DNA of 64,000 bases from Bacillus pinisoli (GCF_023036475.1 NZ_JAJQKI010000012.1:1-64000); one strand, 5' to 3'. Positions 18,032 to 26,974 are shown, counted from the stretch's first letter. Notes: generated from the sequence alone by a model not told the origin. Program-made: numbers and translations.

Positions 18032-18536
18032 ACTACTCGCCTCCCTAATTTGGATGTGAGAAGTGTGAAATGAGACTCGTGTAAGTTAGCTACGAAGAAG
18101 GAATTATGCTCGTTCATCTTAGAGGAATTTATTTTTTGGATCCTTCGAAGACAATTTACGATCCCTCACCTCAAACACTCTCTTTGTTAGGTTTGTAACA
18201 TTTTATTAGCTTGGTTGCGGATATATGCTAAAAAGTCAATTAGGACAAGGGTTTTCTCTGATTTTTTAGAAACTTTCGCCCTGTTAATGCAATATGTAAG
18301 AATTTCCAGAATTAGTACAAATTTATTTTGAAGCGAACTCGTTTGTAGCAGCTGACTTTTCTACTAGAAATGATTTAATAGAGTGTATATTGTCGGATAG
18401 GGTTTATTTTCTGGGAAATATGTCGAACTGGGGACTTGCTAGATTTGAAGGGTTATATAGATTGATGGTTTTGTATATTGAAAGAGTCATATATGTATTT
18501 AACATTTTCACAGTAAAACGTATTAAAATTTTATAT
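18032..18536. other. Long intergenic stretch without a gene
   Basis: No supported gene, RNA or strong hairpin is seen between spoIIID and the repeat at 18537. It must carry the spoIIID promoter, expected to be sigma-E dependent, but I could not place one confidently. Confidence 0.5.
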
Positions 18537-18609
18537 AAGGCTGTTTTCGTATAGATTGTTGCTTTCGTATAAAGTCTCTGCTTTAAATCTAGAGAGTTGC
18601 TCTTTTCTA
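18537..18609. repeat. AT-rich dispersed repeat, inverted copy
   Basis: The reverse complement reads GTAGAAAAGAGCAACTCTCT, a variable centre, and then TACGAAAGCAACAATCTATACGAAAACAG, matching positions 1-118 block by block. A second partial copy follows at 18660-18705. Confidence 0.6.
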
Positions 18610-18659
18610 CCTTTAATAAATCAGTCTAATCGTATTAAATATGGCGAAATTGCTGATTT

Positions 18660-18705
18660 ATAAGATGGAAAAGCAACAAAGTTTTAGAAAAGAGCCTTAT
18701 ATAAA
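18660..18705. repeat. AT-rich dispersed repeat, partial copy
   Basis: AAAAGCAACAAAGTTTTAGA followed by AAAGAGCCTTAT resembles 16575-16605 and the edge of the copy at 30285. Non-coding, lying downstream of the sortase gene. Confidence 0.4.
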
Positions 18706-18747
18706 AAGCATCCTTTCCATTATTATTTGAAAGAATGCCTTTTTACT

Positions 18748-19335
18748 TCAGTCTATTCTATTGGCAGTTATAATATATCGATTAGGAGCGTTCCCCACAA
18801 ATCCGAATGGATAGCAAGTTGTGACGGTTAGTATTTCCTCCGTATAGTCAGAAGTGATAACACTAAGATCATTAGCGCCCACAATTTCTGTCTTCGTAAT
18901 TTTATAATGATATGAACCGTATGAAACGTTTAAAGTGAAGATGTCTCCTAGGTTTAGTTGGTCAAAATTTTTAAATACAGTATCCCGATGACCTGATAAC
19001 ACGATTTGATTCTTTTCAGTAGGTAAAGCTGTTCCGGGATAATGCCCGACTCCCTTCTCAAGCTCTTCTTCATCTATTCCTTCTATTATAGGTAATGTGG
19101 AATTAAGCTTTAGGATCTCCAGTGTACCTATCACGTCACCTTTAGACGGTTGTTCTATGATGAACTGAGAAGATTGAACCTGTTTGGCTGTAGCAGACTG
19201 TATGACTTGTTCTGCTTTTGCCATCGCATTCTTTTGACTTTGATTGGATTGGTATAGTTCTTTTATAGATAATGATATTAGTATGAGTCCCACTAAAATA
19301 ATTGAAACTGAGAAAAACTTAACGATTGTCTTCAT
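18748..19335 (-). CDS. Class D sortase
   Basis: 195 residues: an N-terminal membrane anchor (about 7-25) and a sortase beta-barrel with catalytic His (LSGHRDTVF), Cys (TVTTCYPF) and Arg (APNRYII). Sortases cut a C-terminal sorting motif and join the protein to the wall peptide. The form resembles B. subtilis YhcS, whose known substrate is the YhcR nuclease. Here the YhcR-like protein at 8950-13239 shows no sorting motif, and none is evident in other exported proteins of the window, so the substrate lies elsewhere or uses an unusual motif. A CCAGGAG site supports the ATG. Confidence 0.9.
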   Translation of the reverse strand: MKTIVKFFSVSIILVGLILISLSIKELYQSNQSQKNAMAKAEQVIQSATAKQVQSSQFIIEQPSKGDVIGTLEILKLNSTLPIIEGIDEEELEKGVGHYPGTALPTEKNQIVLSGHRDTVFKNFDQLNLGDIFTLNVSYGSYHYKITKTEIVGANDLSVITSDYTEEILTVTTCYPFGFVGNAPNRYIITANRID

Positions 19336-19401
19336 ATTTACTCCTGGTCATGTGCTACTTTACTTTTATTATGAATTACATCCATATAGATAGACAAGAA
19401 A

Positions 19402-19425
19402 AAAAGCTGTCCTAAGACAGCTTTT
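19402..19425 (-). terminator. Terminator of the symporter operon
   Basis: AAAAGCTGTC pairs with GACAGCTTTT around CTAA, with a T-tract on the minus strand. It lies nine bp after the symporter stop codon and before the sortase gene. Confidence 0.85.
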
Positions 19426-19433
19426 GATTTAGA

Positions 19434-21092
19434 TTATTTAGAGTCGTTCATCCACACTTCTCCATCTTTATAGCTCATTTGTTCAGGATAACGTAGATCC
19501 ATGACTTCTTCCTGAGATTTTAATGATGGAGCAGGTGTTGCTAGTGACACGACAATGTTTGTAATAATCGCGGCAGCCGCACCAAAGACTCCGGCACCCG
19601 TGTCTATAATACCTAGAATCGTGAATACCCCTGCTTTAGCTGCAAAGATGTAGGCGAGAGTGACTGCTAGACCAACGATCATTCCAGCTGTAACCCCTTG
19701 AGCATTTGATCTCTTCCACCAAATGCCGAGTAAAAGGGCAGGGAAGAATGTTCCTGATGCAAGAGCGAAGGCCCAAGCAACAATTTGCGTAATTGCTCCT
19801 GGTGGGTCTAGAGCAACAATACCTGCAATCACTGTTGCAATTACAATCGTCCATCTTGCTACAGCTAGACGATTTTTTTCTGATGCATCTGGCTTTAACA
19901 CACGGTAGTAAATATCGTGAGCAAAGGAAGAGGAAATAGCAATTAAAAGTCCACCCGCTGTTGATAGAGCCGCAGCCATCGCACCCGCTGCCACTAATCC
20001 AATGACAAACACGCCTAGGTTTGCAATCTCCGGGGTTGCCATAACCACGATGTCCCGATCAATAATTAGTTCAGCCCATTGAAGGATGCCGTCCCCATTT
20101 GTATCAGCAAGTTTAAGCTTTCCAGTGTTTACCCAAGATTCAGTCCATGCAGGTAATTGATCAATCGGTTGACCAGCTACTTTTTTCATTAAAATAAAGC
20201 GAGAGAAAGCCGCATAGGCTGGAGCTGATAAGTATAAAAGTCCAATAAATAATAATGCCCATGCTCCTGACCAGCGAGCTGCTTTCATCGTTGAAACGGT
20301 ATAGAATCGAACAATAACGTGAGGAAGCCCAGCTGTTCCTGCCATTAATGTAAATAGTAGTGCTAAAAACTGCCACTTAGACCCTGATGAGTAAGGTGCA
20401 AAGTATTCCGATACACCTAGTTCACGGTCTAATGCGCCTAATTCATTCACAATATTTCCATATGATATCCAAGGTATTGGATTCCCTGTTAATTGTAGAG
20501 ACATGAAAATAACTGGAATTAAGTAAGCGATGATGAGGATGATATATTGTGCAACCTGAGTCCAGGTAATTCCTTTCATTCCACCGAATGCTGCATAAAT
20601 GGCAATTAATACAACACCAATCATTGTTCCCGTTGCCGCATTAATTTCAAAGAGTCTACCAATAACAACCCCTGAACCTGACAACTGACCAATCGAATAT
20701 GTAAAACTGATTACGATGGTACAAATAGCCGCAATGATACGAGCTGAATGACTCTCATAGCGATCTCCGATAAATTCAGGAACTGTGTAACGCCCGTACT
20801 TTCTTAATTGTGGAGCCAGTAAGAAAGTTAATAATAAATATCCACCTGTCCAACCCATAATATAGGCTAATCCGTTGTAGCCTAGTAACATGACCGTTCC
20901 TGCCAATCCAATGAAGGAAGCAGCACTCATCCAGTCAGCACCAATGGCCATTCCGTTAAAAATAGGTGGTACCCCTCGTCCTGCTACGTAAAAGTCCGAC
21001 GTAGCAGTTGCTTTATTGTAGTAAGCGATACCGATATACAGAGCAAATGTTGCCAGAATAATGGATAAAGATACAAAAAACTGTAAATCCAC
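19434..21092 (-). CDS. ywcA: Sodium:solute symporter of the acetate/monocarboxylate (ActP/YwcA) type
   Basis: About 552 residues with some 13 hydrophobic segments, a member of the SSS family that imports acetate or similar small acids with Na+ or H+. Typical elements are FYVAGRGVPPIFNGMAIGADWMSAASFIG near the N-terminus and AALSTAGGLLIAISSS. The longest frame starts with a TTG at 21113, which lies upstream of the ribosome site; AAAGGGGG is seven bases from the GTG at 21092, so GTG is chosen. The upstream neighbour is the DUF485 partner seen with acetate permeases. A perfect cre site precedes the operon. Confidence 0.9.
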   Translation of the reverse strand: MDLQFFVSLSIILATFALYIGIAYYNKATATSDFYVAGRGVPPIFNGMAIGADWMSAASFIGLAGTVMLLGYNGLAYIMGWTGGYLLLTFLLAPQLRKYGRYTVPEFIGDRYESHSARIIAAICTIVISFTYSIGQLSGSGVVIGRLFEINAATGTMIGVVLIAIYAAFGGMKGITWTQVAQYIILIIAYLIPVIFMSLQLTGNPIPWISYGNIVNELGALDRELGVSEYFAPYSSGSKWQFLALLFTLMAGTAGLPHVIVRFYTVSTMKAARWSGAWALLFIGLLYLSAPAYAAFSRFILMKKVAGQPIDQLPAWTESWVNTGKLKLADTNGDGILQWAELIIDRDIVVMATPEIANLGVFVIGLVAAGAMAAALSTAGGLLIAISSSFAHDIYYRVLKPDASEKNRLAVARWTIVIATVIAGIVALDPPGAITQIVAWAFALASGTFFPALLLGIWWKRSNAQGVTAGMIVGLAVTLAYIFAAKAGVFTILGIIDTGAGVFGAAAAIITNIVVSLATPAPSLKSQEEVMDLRYPEQMSYKDGEVWMNDSK

Positions 21093-21122
21093 GATCATTC
21101 CCCCTTTATACAACGTCCTCTA

Positions 21123-21425
21123 TTAGTGGTCTAGTGATTTCCCAGCGCTCAACATTTCATTTTGAGCTTCATCAATGCCATATTTTTGATCAATTTTGTC
21201 ACTAACTTTTGCATTTACAAACAATAAGATAATAAAGGTTAAAATTGATCCTTGTGCTCCCATGTAATAATGGAATGGGAAGCCTAAGAATGTAAAATTG
21301 GATAACGGTTCTGCAAAGAGGACAACACCAAATGAAACGATGAACCAAATAATAAGATAAATGATAATATTTCTAGTTTTCTCACGGAAATAGGCATCCG
21401 CTACACTTTTATCAATCTTCTTCAT
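21123..21425 (-). CDS. ywcB: DUF485 membrane protein, symporter partner (YwcB/YjcH-like)
   Basis: 100 residues with two membrane segments (IIIYLIIWFIVSFGVVLFA and YMGAQGSILTFIILLFVNA). DUF485 proteins are regularly encoded just before acetate-type SSS permeases, as here, and probably help assemble or regulate them. The gene is followed by the symporter after a short gap. The ATG has a GAGGTGATG-type site. Confidence 0.9.
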   Translation of the reverse strand: MKKIDKSVADAYFREKTRNIIIYLIIWFIVSFGVVLFAEPLSNFTFLGFPFHYYMGAQGSILTFIILLFVNAKVSDKIDQKYGIDEAQNEMLSAGKSLDH

Positions 21426-21507
21426 TTCATCACCTCCAAATTAATTAGCGAGAAACCAACTAAAACTGGGACATTGTATTTCCATAGATCACAACCTTTC
21501 AAGATTT

Positions 21508-21687
21508 TTAGCCAATCGCAAAAATAAACTTAATAGTGTCTATGAAAGGCGCAGGAACTAGCGCGATTTCAACAATAAAATAGATAAATAGAAATAAGAA
21601 AGGTAGAACGAGAAGCTGTGGCTTCCTTTTTTTAAACGTATAAAAAAGCGAAAATCCAGTGATGAGTAAGATGAGGATCAACATCAT
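21508..21687 (-). CDS. Small membrane protein, 59 residues, at the head of the symporter operon
   Basis: An ATG at 21687, seven bases after a perfect AGGAGG, opens a 59-codon frame beginning MMLILILLITGFSLFYTFKK and ending FIFAIG. Two hydrophobic segments are separated by a basic stretch (KKRKPQ). It lies between the cre site and ywcB on the same strand, with about 80 bp to ywcB, so it is probably co-transcribed and may be an accessory subunit. I do not recognise a family. Confidence 0.7.
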   Translation of the reverse strand: MMLILILLITGFSLFYTFKKRKPQLLVLPFLFLFIYFIVEIALVPAPFIDTIKFIFAIG

Positions 21688-21709
21688 AACTTATTCCTCC
21701 TGTAACTTT

Positions 21710-21723
21710 TGTAAGCGTTATCA
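21710..21723. promoter_or_regulatory. Catabolite-responsive element (cre)
   Basis: TGTAAGCGTTATCA matches the CcpA consensus TGWAANCGNTNWCA at every defined position. It lies 22 bp upstream of the 59-residue gene and therefore over the start of the symporter operon. Repression of acetate uptake by preferred sugars is the expected effect. Confidence 0.75.
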
Positions 21724-21854
21724 TTATGTTGGTTAATCATACCTTAAATGGAATGATTATGTATAGTAAAATTTTTCTAATTTTACAATAATTATATTAT
21801 CCAAAACTTTCTATTTACCGTCAAGATGAACCCTCTTGAAACTTTTCTACATAA

Positions 21855-21890
21855 AACGAGGCTAGTCTACAATTAATGACTAGCCTCGTT
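21855..21890 (-). terminator. Terminator of the pcp-DUF1028 unit
   Basis: AACGAGGCTAGTC pairs perfectly over 13 bp with GACTAGCCTCGTT. On the minus strand TTTTAT follows. It lies five bp beyond the stop at 21895. Confidence 0.85.
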
Positions 21891-21894
21891 CGCT

Positions 21895-22734
21895 TTATTT
21901 ATTCATATAATTTAATACTTCTCGGTCAATTTTTCCTTGTTCTTGTTCGCGACCTTCAAAATTCTCTGTATGGATATACGTTGTCAGGGATTGATAGAGT
22001 TCTTCATCGCTTACTTCTAGTGTGTTAAGGTACCCAAGTCGATTAAGCTGGGTTACTAGATTAGTTCTTACATCTCCAACAATATCTAGGATGTTCTCCT
22101 CTTTCGTTGGAGCAAAGTATAATTGCTGAAGCTCGTAAATCCGAATTAATTCTTTAATAGGATCTGGGTGCTCGTCGACACGGAGGTCAATATAGCGGTC
22201 ATTGTAACCAGCATAGCCCCCCTTTTCTTTTACGACTAATAGTGCTGCTGATTGCATGCCACGGCTGTCGCCGCCTGCGTCTTGTCCGGCATCTAGTGCT
22301 TTTAATAGTCTCTCTGCAAGGGTACCTTTAGTTGCTTCAAATGTTTTGGCCATTGCTAGCACGGTTTCTTCACTTACAAGAATGTTTCCTTGAGCAGCAA
22401 AGTGTTTACCCGTGACACCGCCTGCCCAGTCATAACACTTTTCACCGGTAAAAGTTGCTGCATTCCCCTCTGCATCTACAATTCCAGCCTGACGAAATTC
22501 TGCTTGTTCGTCTTCGGATGTTAGAGCATCTAGTGCTTCTTGAGCCGTTTTTCCTGAGGCCATTAACTCCAAGCCTTTTGGTCCATACGTTGTATTCGCA
22601 TAGGATTGGGTCGCCACAGCGCCTACCCCCGCTTTTGCCCAAGGTACCACTGAACCGACACCAAGGAATTTAGACTGTACGGCAATCCCTAGTTCTTTTG
22701 TTTCTGGATCATAACCAACAATAGAAAAAGTCAT
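21895..22734 (-). CDS. DUF1028 family protein (putative Ntn-hydrolase)
   Basis: 279 residues. The first 190 form a DUF1028 domain (MTFSIVGYDPETKELGIAVQ, GVGSVVPWAKAGVGAVATQS, GDSRGMQSAALLV), a family with an Ntn-hydrolase-like fold and poorly known function. About 90 C-terminal residues (NILDIVGDVRTNLVTQLNRLGYLN) resemble the extra domain common in the family. The gene follows pcp after 11 bp and must be co-transcribed with it; a gamma-glutamyltransferase gene lies just upstream. A role in amide, gamma-glutamyl or peptide breakdown is suggested by context only. Confidence 0.85.
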   Translation of the reverse strand: MTFSIVGYDPETKELGIAVQSKFLGVGSVVPWAKAGVGAVATQSYANTTYGPKGLELMASGKTAQEALDALTSEDEQAEFRQAGIVDAEGNAATFTGEKCYDWAGGVTGKHFAAQGNILVSEETVLAMAKTFEATKGTLAERLLKALDAGQDAGGDSRGMQSAALLVVKEKGGYAGYNDRYIDLRVDEHPDPIKELIRIYELQQLYFAPTKEENILDIVGDVRTNLVTQLNRLGYLNTLEVSDEELYQSLTTYIHTENFEGREQEQGKIDREVLNYMNK

Positions 22735-22745
22735 TTCTGTTCCTC

Positions 22746-23348
22746 CTAATCTAGTGATTGAATCATTAATTCAATTCCACGCTGCAAATCCTGTTGTGAC
22801 CAGCTTGGCACAGAAGGCTGCTGAATGCTTAATTCATGAGAAGCTGGGATATGGACAAAGCCAGCTCTCGTTTGTTTACCTTGTTGTTGAATATAATGAA
22901 GAGTATTGTACATGACAAAATTGCATAGATAGGTACCCGCAGAATTTGAGATTGTAGCAGGTAGATTGTTTTCCTTTAATACATTTACAAACTTCCGAAT
23001 GGGAAGTGTCGAGAAGTAGCCGTCTGGACCATCTTCTTTAATCGTTGCATCCTCTAAGACAACCCCACTGTTATCGGCTGCTCCATCCGAACAGTTAATC
23101 GCAATTCGCTCAGGTGTAATCTTCGAACGACCACCCGCTAACCCTAAATGAATTACCACATCTGGTTGAACTTCTTCATATAACTCAATCGCCCGAACAG
23201 CAGTCTGACTAAACTCCACCGGTAACACTCGACCAACGACCTCATAGTCCCCAATCACCTTACCGTCTAACGCCTTTGCAATCTCCTCTGTCGGATTCAC
23301 CCTAAATTCCAAAAACGGAACAAACCCCGTTAATAACAACTTCTTCAT
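22746..23348 (-). CDS. pcp: Pyroglutamyl-peptidase I (peptidase family C15)
   Basis: 200 residues. Pcp removes N-terminal pyroglutamate (5-oxoproline) from peptides in the cytoplasm. The catalytic triad is visible: Glu80 (PERIAIN), Cys142 (AGTYLCNF) and His166 (GFVHIPAS). Length is slightly short of the usual 203-215. It is followed directly by the DUF1028 gene and lies 136 bp downstream of the gamma-glutamyltransferase gene, a REP-like palindrome being in that gap. Confidence 0.95.
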   Translation of the reverse strand: MKKLLLTGFVPFLEFRVNPTEEIAKALDGKVIGDYEVVGRVLPVEFSQTAVRAIELYEEVQPDVVIHLGLAGGRSKITPERIAINCSDGAADNSGVVLEDATIKEDGPDGYFSTLPIRKFVNVLKENNLPATISNSAGTYLCNFVMYNTLHYIQQQGKQTRAGFVHIPASHELSIQQPSVPSWSQQDLQRGIELMIQSLD

Positions 23349-23387
23349 CCCTGGTTCCTCCTCTATATGATAGGGGAGCGAGTTGTA

Positions 23388-23442
23388 CTTTAATCCTTTA
23401 AAGGGACGGGGGCCAGGCCCCCGATGCTTTAAAGAGGTAAAG
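23388..23442. repeat. REP-like palindrome C
   Basis: CTTTAAAG...CGGGGGCC-A-GGCCCCCG...CTTTAAAG (23396-23434) has three mismatched pairs in the middle of each arm. An outer CTTTA/TAAAG pair at 23388 and 23438 extends the symmetry. The centre is CCAGG. It lies between ggt and pcp, both minus strand. Confidence 0.75.
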
Positions 23443-23484
23443 CATGAACGCCTCCCCTGCCTTGTTTATTAGTATCAGTTATTT

Positions 23485-25089
23485 TTAGTACGAAGCGATA
23501 GACCCATCGGTTCTGCTTTCGGTACCACCTGTAAGGACGCCTGTTTCTGGGTCACGCCAGATGATTTGCCCACGGCCAAATCCTCCTGTGTCTAGTGCCA
23601 CTTCAATTTGATGTCCTTTTCTTGCTAGAGCTTGAGCAAGATGTAGTGGGAAGTTTGGCTCGACTTGGAACTTCTTTCCTTCTGTCCATTGCCATCTTGG
23701 TGCATCTAGAGCTGCCTGTGGATTGAGACCAAAGTCAACTGTGTTCATAACGACTTGTAAATGACCTTGTGGTTGCATATAGCCACCCATTACACCGAAT
23801 GGTCCTACTGGTACATTACCTTTTGTTAGGAAGCCAGGAATAATAGTGTGATAGGTTTTCTTACCAGGTTCTAGTGCATTATCATGTGTTGGGTCTAGTG
23901 AGAAGTCATGCCCACGGTTTTGAAGTGAGATGCCTGTTCCAGGTACGACTACTCCGGAACCAAAGCCCATGTAGTTACTTTGGATAAAGGAGACCATGTT
24001 CCCTTCTTCATCCGCTGTTGCTAAGTAAACTGTACCACCTTTAGATGGTGTACCCGGTTCTGGGGTAACAGCTTCTTCTCCGATTAATGATCTTCTTTGA
24101 TCAGCAAAAGATTCTGATAATAGGTCTTCTACTGATACCTTCATCTTTCTAGGATCAGTAATATATTTTTTCCCATCTGTGAATGCTAACTTCATAGCTT
24201 CAAACTGCTTATGTAGCGTATCCAGATTATCTCTTTCTGAAAACTCATACCCTTTTAATGTGTTTAGGGCCATAAGTGTAACTAAGCCTTGACCGTTCGG
24301 TGGGATTTCCCATACATCATAGCCACGATAGTTTACACTGATTGGCTGTACCCATTCTGGTTGGTAATCAGCAAGGTCTTCTTCTGTAATAAACCCATTG
24401 TGTTGTTTAGAGAAATCACTTATTTTCTTTGCTAGATTTCCTCTATAGAAAGATTCAGCGTTCGTTTCACCAATTTCTCTTAGTGTTGACGCGTGACCAG
24501 GAGAACTCCACATTTCACCAATCTTTGGTGCACGTCCATTAGGAGCAAACGTTTCAAACCATCCATTAAATTCATCACCAGTAGCCGCTTGCTGATACGC
24601 TTTATAAGCATAACCCCAGTACTTACCAAGAATTGGAGATAACGGGAATCCGTTTTCTGCATATTCAATGGCAGGCTTTAGTACTTCTGATAAAGGTAGT
24701 TTACCAAATCGCTTTGATAGTTCAGCCCAAGCTGCTGGTACGCCAGGAACTGTAACAGGAATTAATCCAAGCTTAGGCATCGTTTCATGGCCACGCTCTT
24801 TTACAGCTTCAATTGATAGATTCTTCGGTGCTGGTCCACTAGCATTTAGGCCATGAAGCTCTCCCTTTACCCAAACTAGAGCAAAAGCATCTCCGCCAAT
24901 ACCATTTGAAGTGGGTTCAACTACTGTTAGACAAGCAGCTGTCGCAATTGCAGCATCTATTGCATTTCCACCTTTTTTCAATATATCCAAACCAGCTTGA
25001 GCAGCAAGTGGCTGTGAAGTAGCAACCATACCTTTTCTAGCAACAGTCGTTACGCGTTGTGATGAATAAGGGTGCGATAAATAATCCAT
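23485..25089 (-). CDS. Gamma-glutamyltransferase-like protein (YwrD type, cytoplasmic)
   Basis: 534 residues without a signal peptide, unlike secreted GGT. The fold is that of the self-cleaving gamma-glutamyltransferase/acylase family: N-terminal GGNAIDAAIATAACLTVVEPTSNGIGGD and the processing/catalytic Thr353 in KGGTVYLATADEEGNMVSF, followed by the substrate motif GGYMQPQGHLQVV. It may hydrolyse gamma-glutamyl or related amide bonds inside the cell. Length and lack of signal resemble B. subtilis YwrD. Next to pcp and DUF1028, it suggests a small pathway for glutamyl/5-oxoproline compounds. Confidence 0.88.
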   Translation of the reverse strand: MDYLSHPYSSQRVTTVARKGMVATSQPLAAQAGLDILKKGGNAIDAAIATAACLTVVEPTSNGIGGDAFALVWVKGELHGLNASGPAPKNLSIEAVKERGHETMPKLGLIPVTVPGVPAAWAELSKRFGKLPLSEVLKPAIEYAENGFPLSPILGKYWGYAYKAYQQAATGDEFNGWFETFAPNGRAPKIGEMWSSPGHASTLREIGETNAESFYRGNLAKKISDFSKQHNGFITEEDLADYQPEWVQPISVNYRGYDVWEIPPNGQGLVTLMALNTLKGYEFSERDNLDTLHKQFEAMKLAFTDGKKYITDPRKMKVSVEDLLSESFADQRRSLIGEEAVTPEPGTPSKGGTVYLATADEEGNMVSFIQSNYMGFGSGVVVPGTGISLQNRGHDFSLDPTHDNALEPGKKTYHTIIPGFLTKGNVPVGPFGVMGGYMQPQGHLQVVMNTVDFGLNPQAALDAPRWQWTEGKKFQVEPNFPLHLAQALARKGHQIEVALDTGGFGRGQIIWRDPETGVLTGGTESRTDGSIASY

Positions 25090-25185
25090 GTTAACTTCCT
25101 CCTCTTATCTATATACATTTCGTATACCGAAACATCTTGGCATAATTATATCAGAAAATTGTAAAATATACACCTACCTTTATTA

Positions 25186-25268
25186 CTTTAATACGTTACT
25201 ATTGTTGGGGCCAGGCCCCCGGCGCTTTAAAGCGGTGGGGGCCTGGCCCCCATTGGTTTAAAGCGTTA
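25186..25268. repeat. Tandem pair of REP-like palindromes D1/D2
   Basis: Two palindromes share a CTTTAAAG arm: D1 has centre GGGG-CCAGG-CCCC (25207-25219), D2 has centre GGGGG-CCTGG-CCCCC (25237-25251). The second is thus in the opposite loop orientation. Each has outer CTTTAA/TTAAAG arms. The pair sits between ggt and the spoIIQ terminator and resembles paired REP units of other bacteria. Confidence 0.75.
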
Positions 25269-25275
25269 AAACAGA

Positions 25276-25309
25276 AAAAAACCTATCCACACTGTATGGA
25301 TAGGTTTTG
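25276..25309 (-). terminator. Terminator region downstream of spoIIQ
   Basis: AAAACCTATCC pairs with GGATAGGTTTT around ACACTGTAT. T-rich on the minus strand (TTTTTTTCTG). It lies about 40 bp after the spoIIQ stop. Confidence 0.8.
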
Positions 25310-25350
25310 TATCAAGTTGTTGTGTTGTTAACGAGAATTTGTAGATTAGA

Positions 25351-26223
25351 TTAAGCTTTAGCTTGTCCAATGGATGCATCTGGAGTGTCAGCTGTGTCTC
25401 CCTCTGCATCTTCTTCACCTTCTTCAGGTGATTCTTCGTCAGCAGCGTCTTCTTCTGTTTCTTCATCTGTTGCATCTTCAGAAGATTCTACTTCTTCTTG
25501 ATTTTTTTCTGTATCAGCTGCAGCTTCTTTCATTTCTTGTAGTGCAGTTAGATTCTTTTCGAAGAAGTCTAAAGGATTAACAGGCTCATTGTCTTTACGG
25601 ATTTCAAAGTGAGCATGAACTCCTGCTTCTTCGTTATATAAAGAACGACCTGCAGTAGCTAAAAGCTCGCCTTGCTCAACATTGGAACCTTCTTCAACCT
25701 TTACATTTTCTAAAGCTGAATACATTGTTGTCACACCATTACCGTGATCAAGTTCTACTAGATAACCTAGTAATGGATCTTTCTTAACCGCTGTAACAGT
25801 ACCACTTAGTGATGCTACTACATCAAAGCTTTCCCCGTTTTTGCTTACAATATCGATACCCGTGTTACCAGTGTACGTATTATTATAGAATACTAGGGCT
25901 GCTTCCTGTTCCTCTTCACTTGCTTCGTCATCGTAGAAGTGCTTCTGGATTTCAATAGAATTAGGGTCAACGACAGGCATAGAGAACTTCTCAACATTGC
26001 TTACTACTGGTACAGACTCTTCATTTCCTGCAGCAGTTCCTGGTACTTCTGTTTCTGTTTCTGTAGTAGGATCCGCTAACTCAGTCGTACTGTTTTGATA
26101 CCATAATACGGCTGTCAGAATGATTGCTGCACTTAAAAGATAGATTGCCGGGAATACCCAACGTTTTTTAAATAAATTGTTTTTTGACTTACGAGGATTT
26201 TTGTTTTCTTCCTCTCTCATCAT
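25351..26223 (-). CDS. spoIIQ: Stage II sporulation protein SpoIIQ (degenerate LytM/M23 domain)
   Basis: About 290 residues. SpoIIQ is made in the forespore and binds SpoIIIAH across the intermembrane space. Seen here: a basic N-terminus, one membrane segment (VFPAIYLLSAAIILTAVLWY) and an M23/LytM domain. The first metal-ligand His is missing (NTGIDIV instead of HxGxD) while HAHFEIR remains, the inactive pattern known for SpoIIQ. A long acidic Glu/Asp-rich tail follows. The longest frame starts at 26244, but GAGGTG is six bases before the ATG at 26223. Placement next to spoIID matches B. subtilis. Confidence 0.93.
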   Translation of the reverse strand: MMREEENKNPRKSKNNLFKKRWVFPAIYLLSAAIILTAVLWYQNSTTELADPTTETETEVPGTAAGNEESVPVVSNVEKFSMPVVDPNSIEIQKHFYDDEASEEEQEAALVFYNNTYTGNTGIDIVSKNGESFDVVASLSGTVTAVKKDPLLGYLVELDHGNGVTTMYSALENVKVEEGSNVEQGELLATAGRSLYNEEAGVHAHFEIRKDNEPVNPLDFFEKNLTALQEMKEAAADTEKNQEEVESSEDATDEETEEDAADEESPEEGEEDAEGDTADTPDASIGQAKA

Positions 26224-26431
26224 TATCATCACCTCAACAATCATTCTGAACAGAATCTCGTAAATCTATACATTTATTAAAAAAAATTTAAATTTTATTT
26301 TTCGACAAACTTGTTTGTATTATTCATAGATAGTAATTTTTTTTATAAAAGTATTGGTTTCTTATTCAGGAAAGCAGGATTTTCTATATTTAATACCTAA
26401 TAAATAGTTATCAAAAATAAGGAGTGATGTA

Positions 26432-26974
26432 ATGAGCAGAAGACCACGAGTCTGGTTTCCTGGAGCAATCTATCATATTACTAGTAGAGGAAACAGGAGA
26501 TCTAACATTTATAACAGCCCGTATGATTACGAAAAATATTTATCCTTAATTGCTGAAACGCAAGTAGAGACCCCATTTCATCTCCACGCCTATTGCCTCA
26601 TGTCAAACCACCTTCACCTACTTCTAGAAACGACCCATACTCCCATTCCTCAAATCATGTGGTCCATTCAAACTTCCTATGCCAACTACTTCAATAAGAA
26701 ATATGAACTTGATGGTCACGTCTTCCAAGGTAGATATGGTGCCAAGCTGATTGACTCTCAAAAATACTTTGTAGACGCTGGTCGTTATATTCACATGAAC
26801 CCCGTCCATGCTGAAATTGTTGAACATCCCACTCAATACCACTGGAGCAGCTACCACTATTACGTGAATGGTAATCCACCACCCTTCTTAACAACTACCA
26901 AAACCATATCCTTATTCCCTGGACCTAAAAGCTATCAATTTTTTGTCGAGAAAACTCCTACTTTAACGAATTAA
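26432..26974 (+). CDS. REP-associated tyrosine transposase (RAYT) 1
   Basis: 180 residues of the IS200/Y1 transposase superfamily. The N-terminal signature VWFPGAIYHITSRGNRR, the HUH metal site His60-Leu61-His62 (MSNHLHLLLE), the GHVFQGRY motif and the conserved Tyr119 (RYIHMNPVHAE) are intact. RAYTs act on short hairpin repeats rather than on a flanking IS. The stop codon TAA (26972-26974) lies inside palindrome 26971-27005, so the last residues (TLTN) are read from the REP flank. AAGGAGTG precedes the ATG. No terminal repeats of an ordinary IS are seen. It is about 40% like the second copy at 62491-63090 by eye. Confidence 0.92.
   Translation: MSRRPRVWFPGAIYHITSRGNRRSNIYNSPYDYEKYLSLIAETQVETPFHLHAYCLMSNHLHLLLETTHTPIPQIMWSIQTSYANYFNKKYELDGHVFQGRYGAKLIDSQKYFVDAGRYIHMNPVHAEIVEHPTQYHWSSYHYYVNGNPPPFLTTTKTISLFPGPKSYQFFVEKTPTLTN

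Noticed and set aside
26432..26974. RAYT 1 as part of a classical IS200/IS605 element
   Set aside because: No tnpB, no subterminal hairpins at both ends and no second flank; the single REP at the 3' end and the GHVF/RYI motifs fit RAYT instead.
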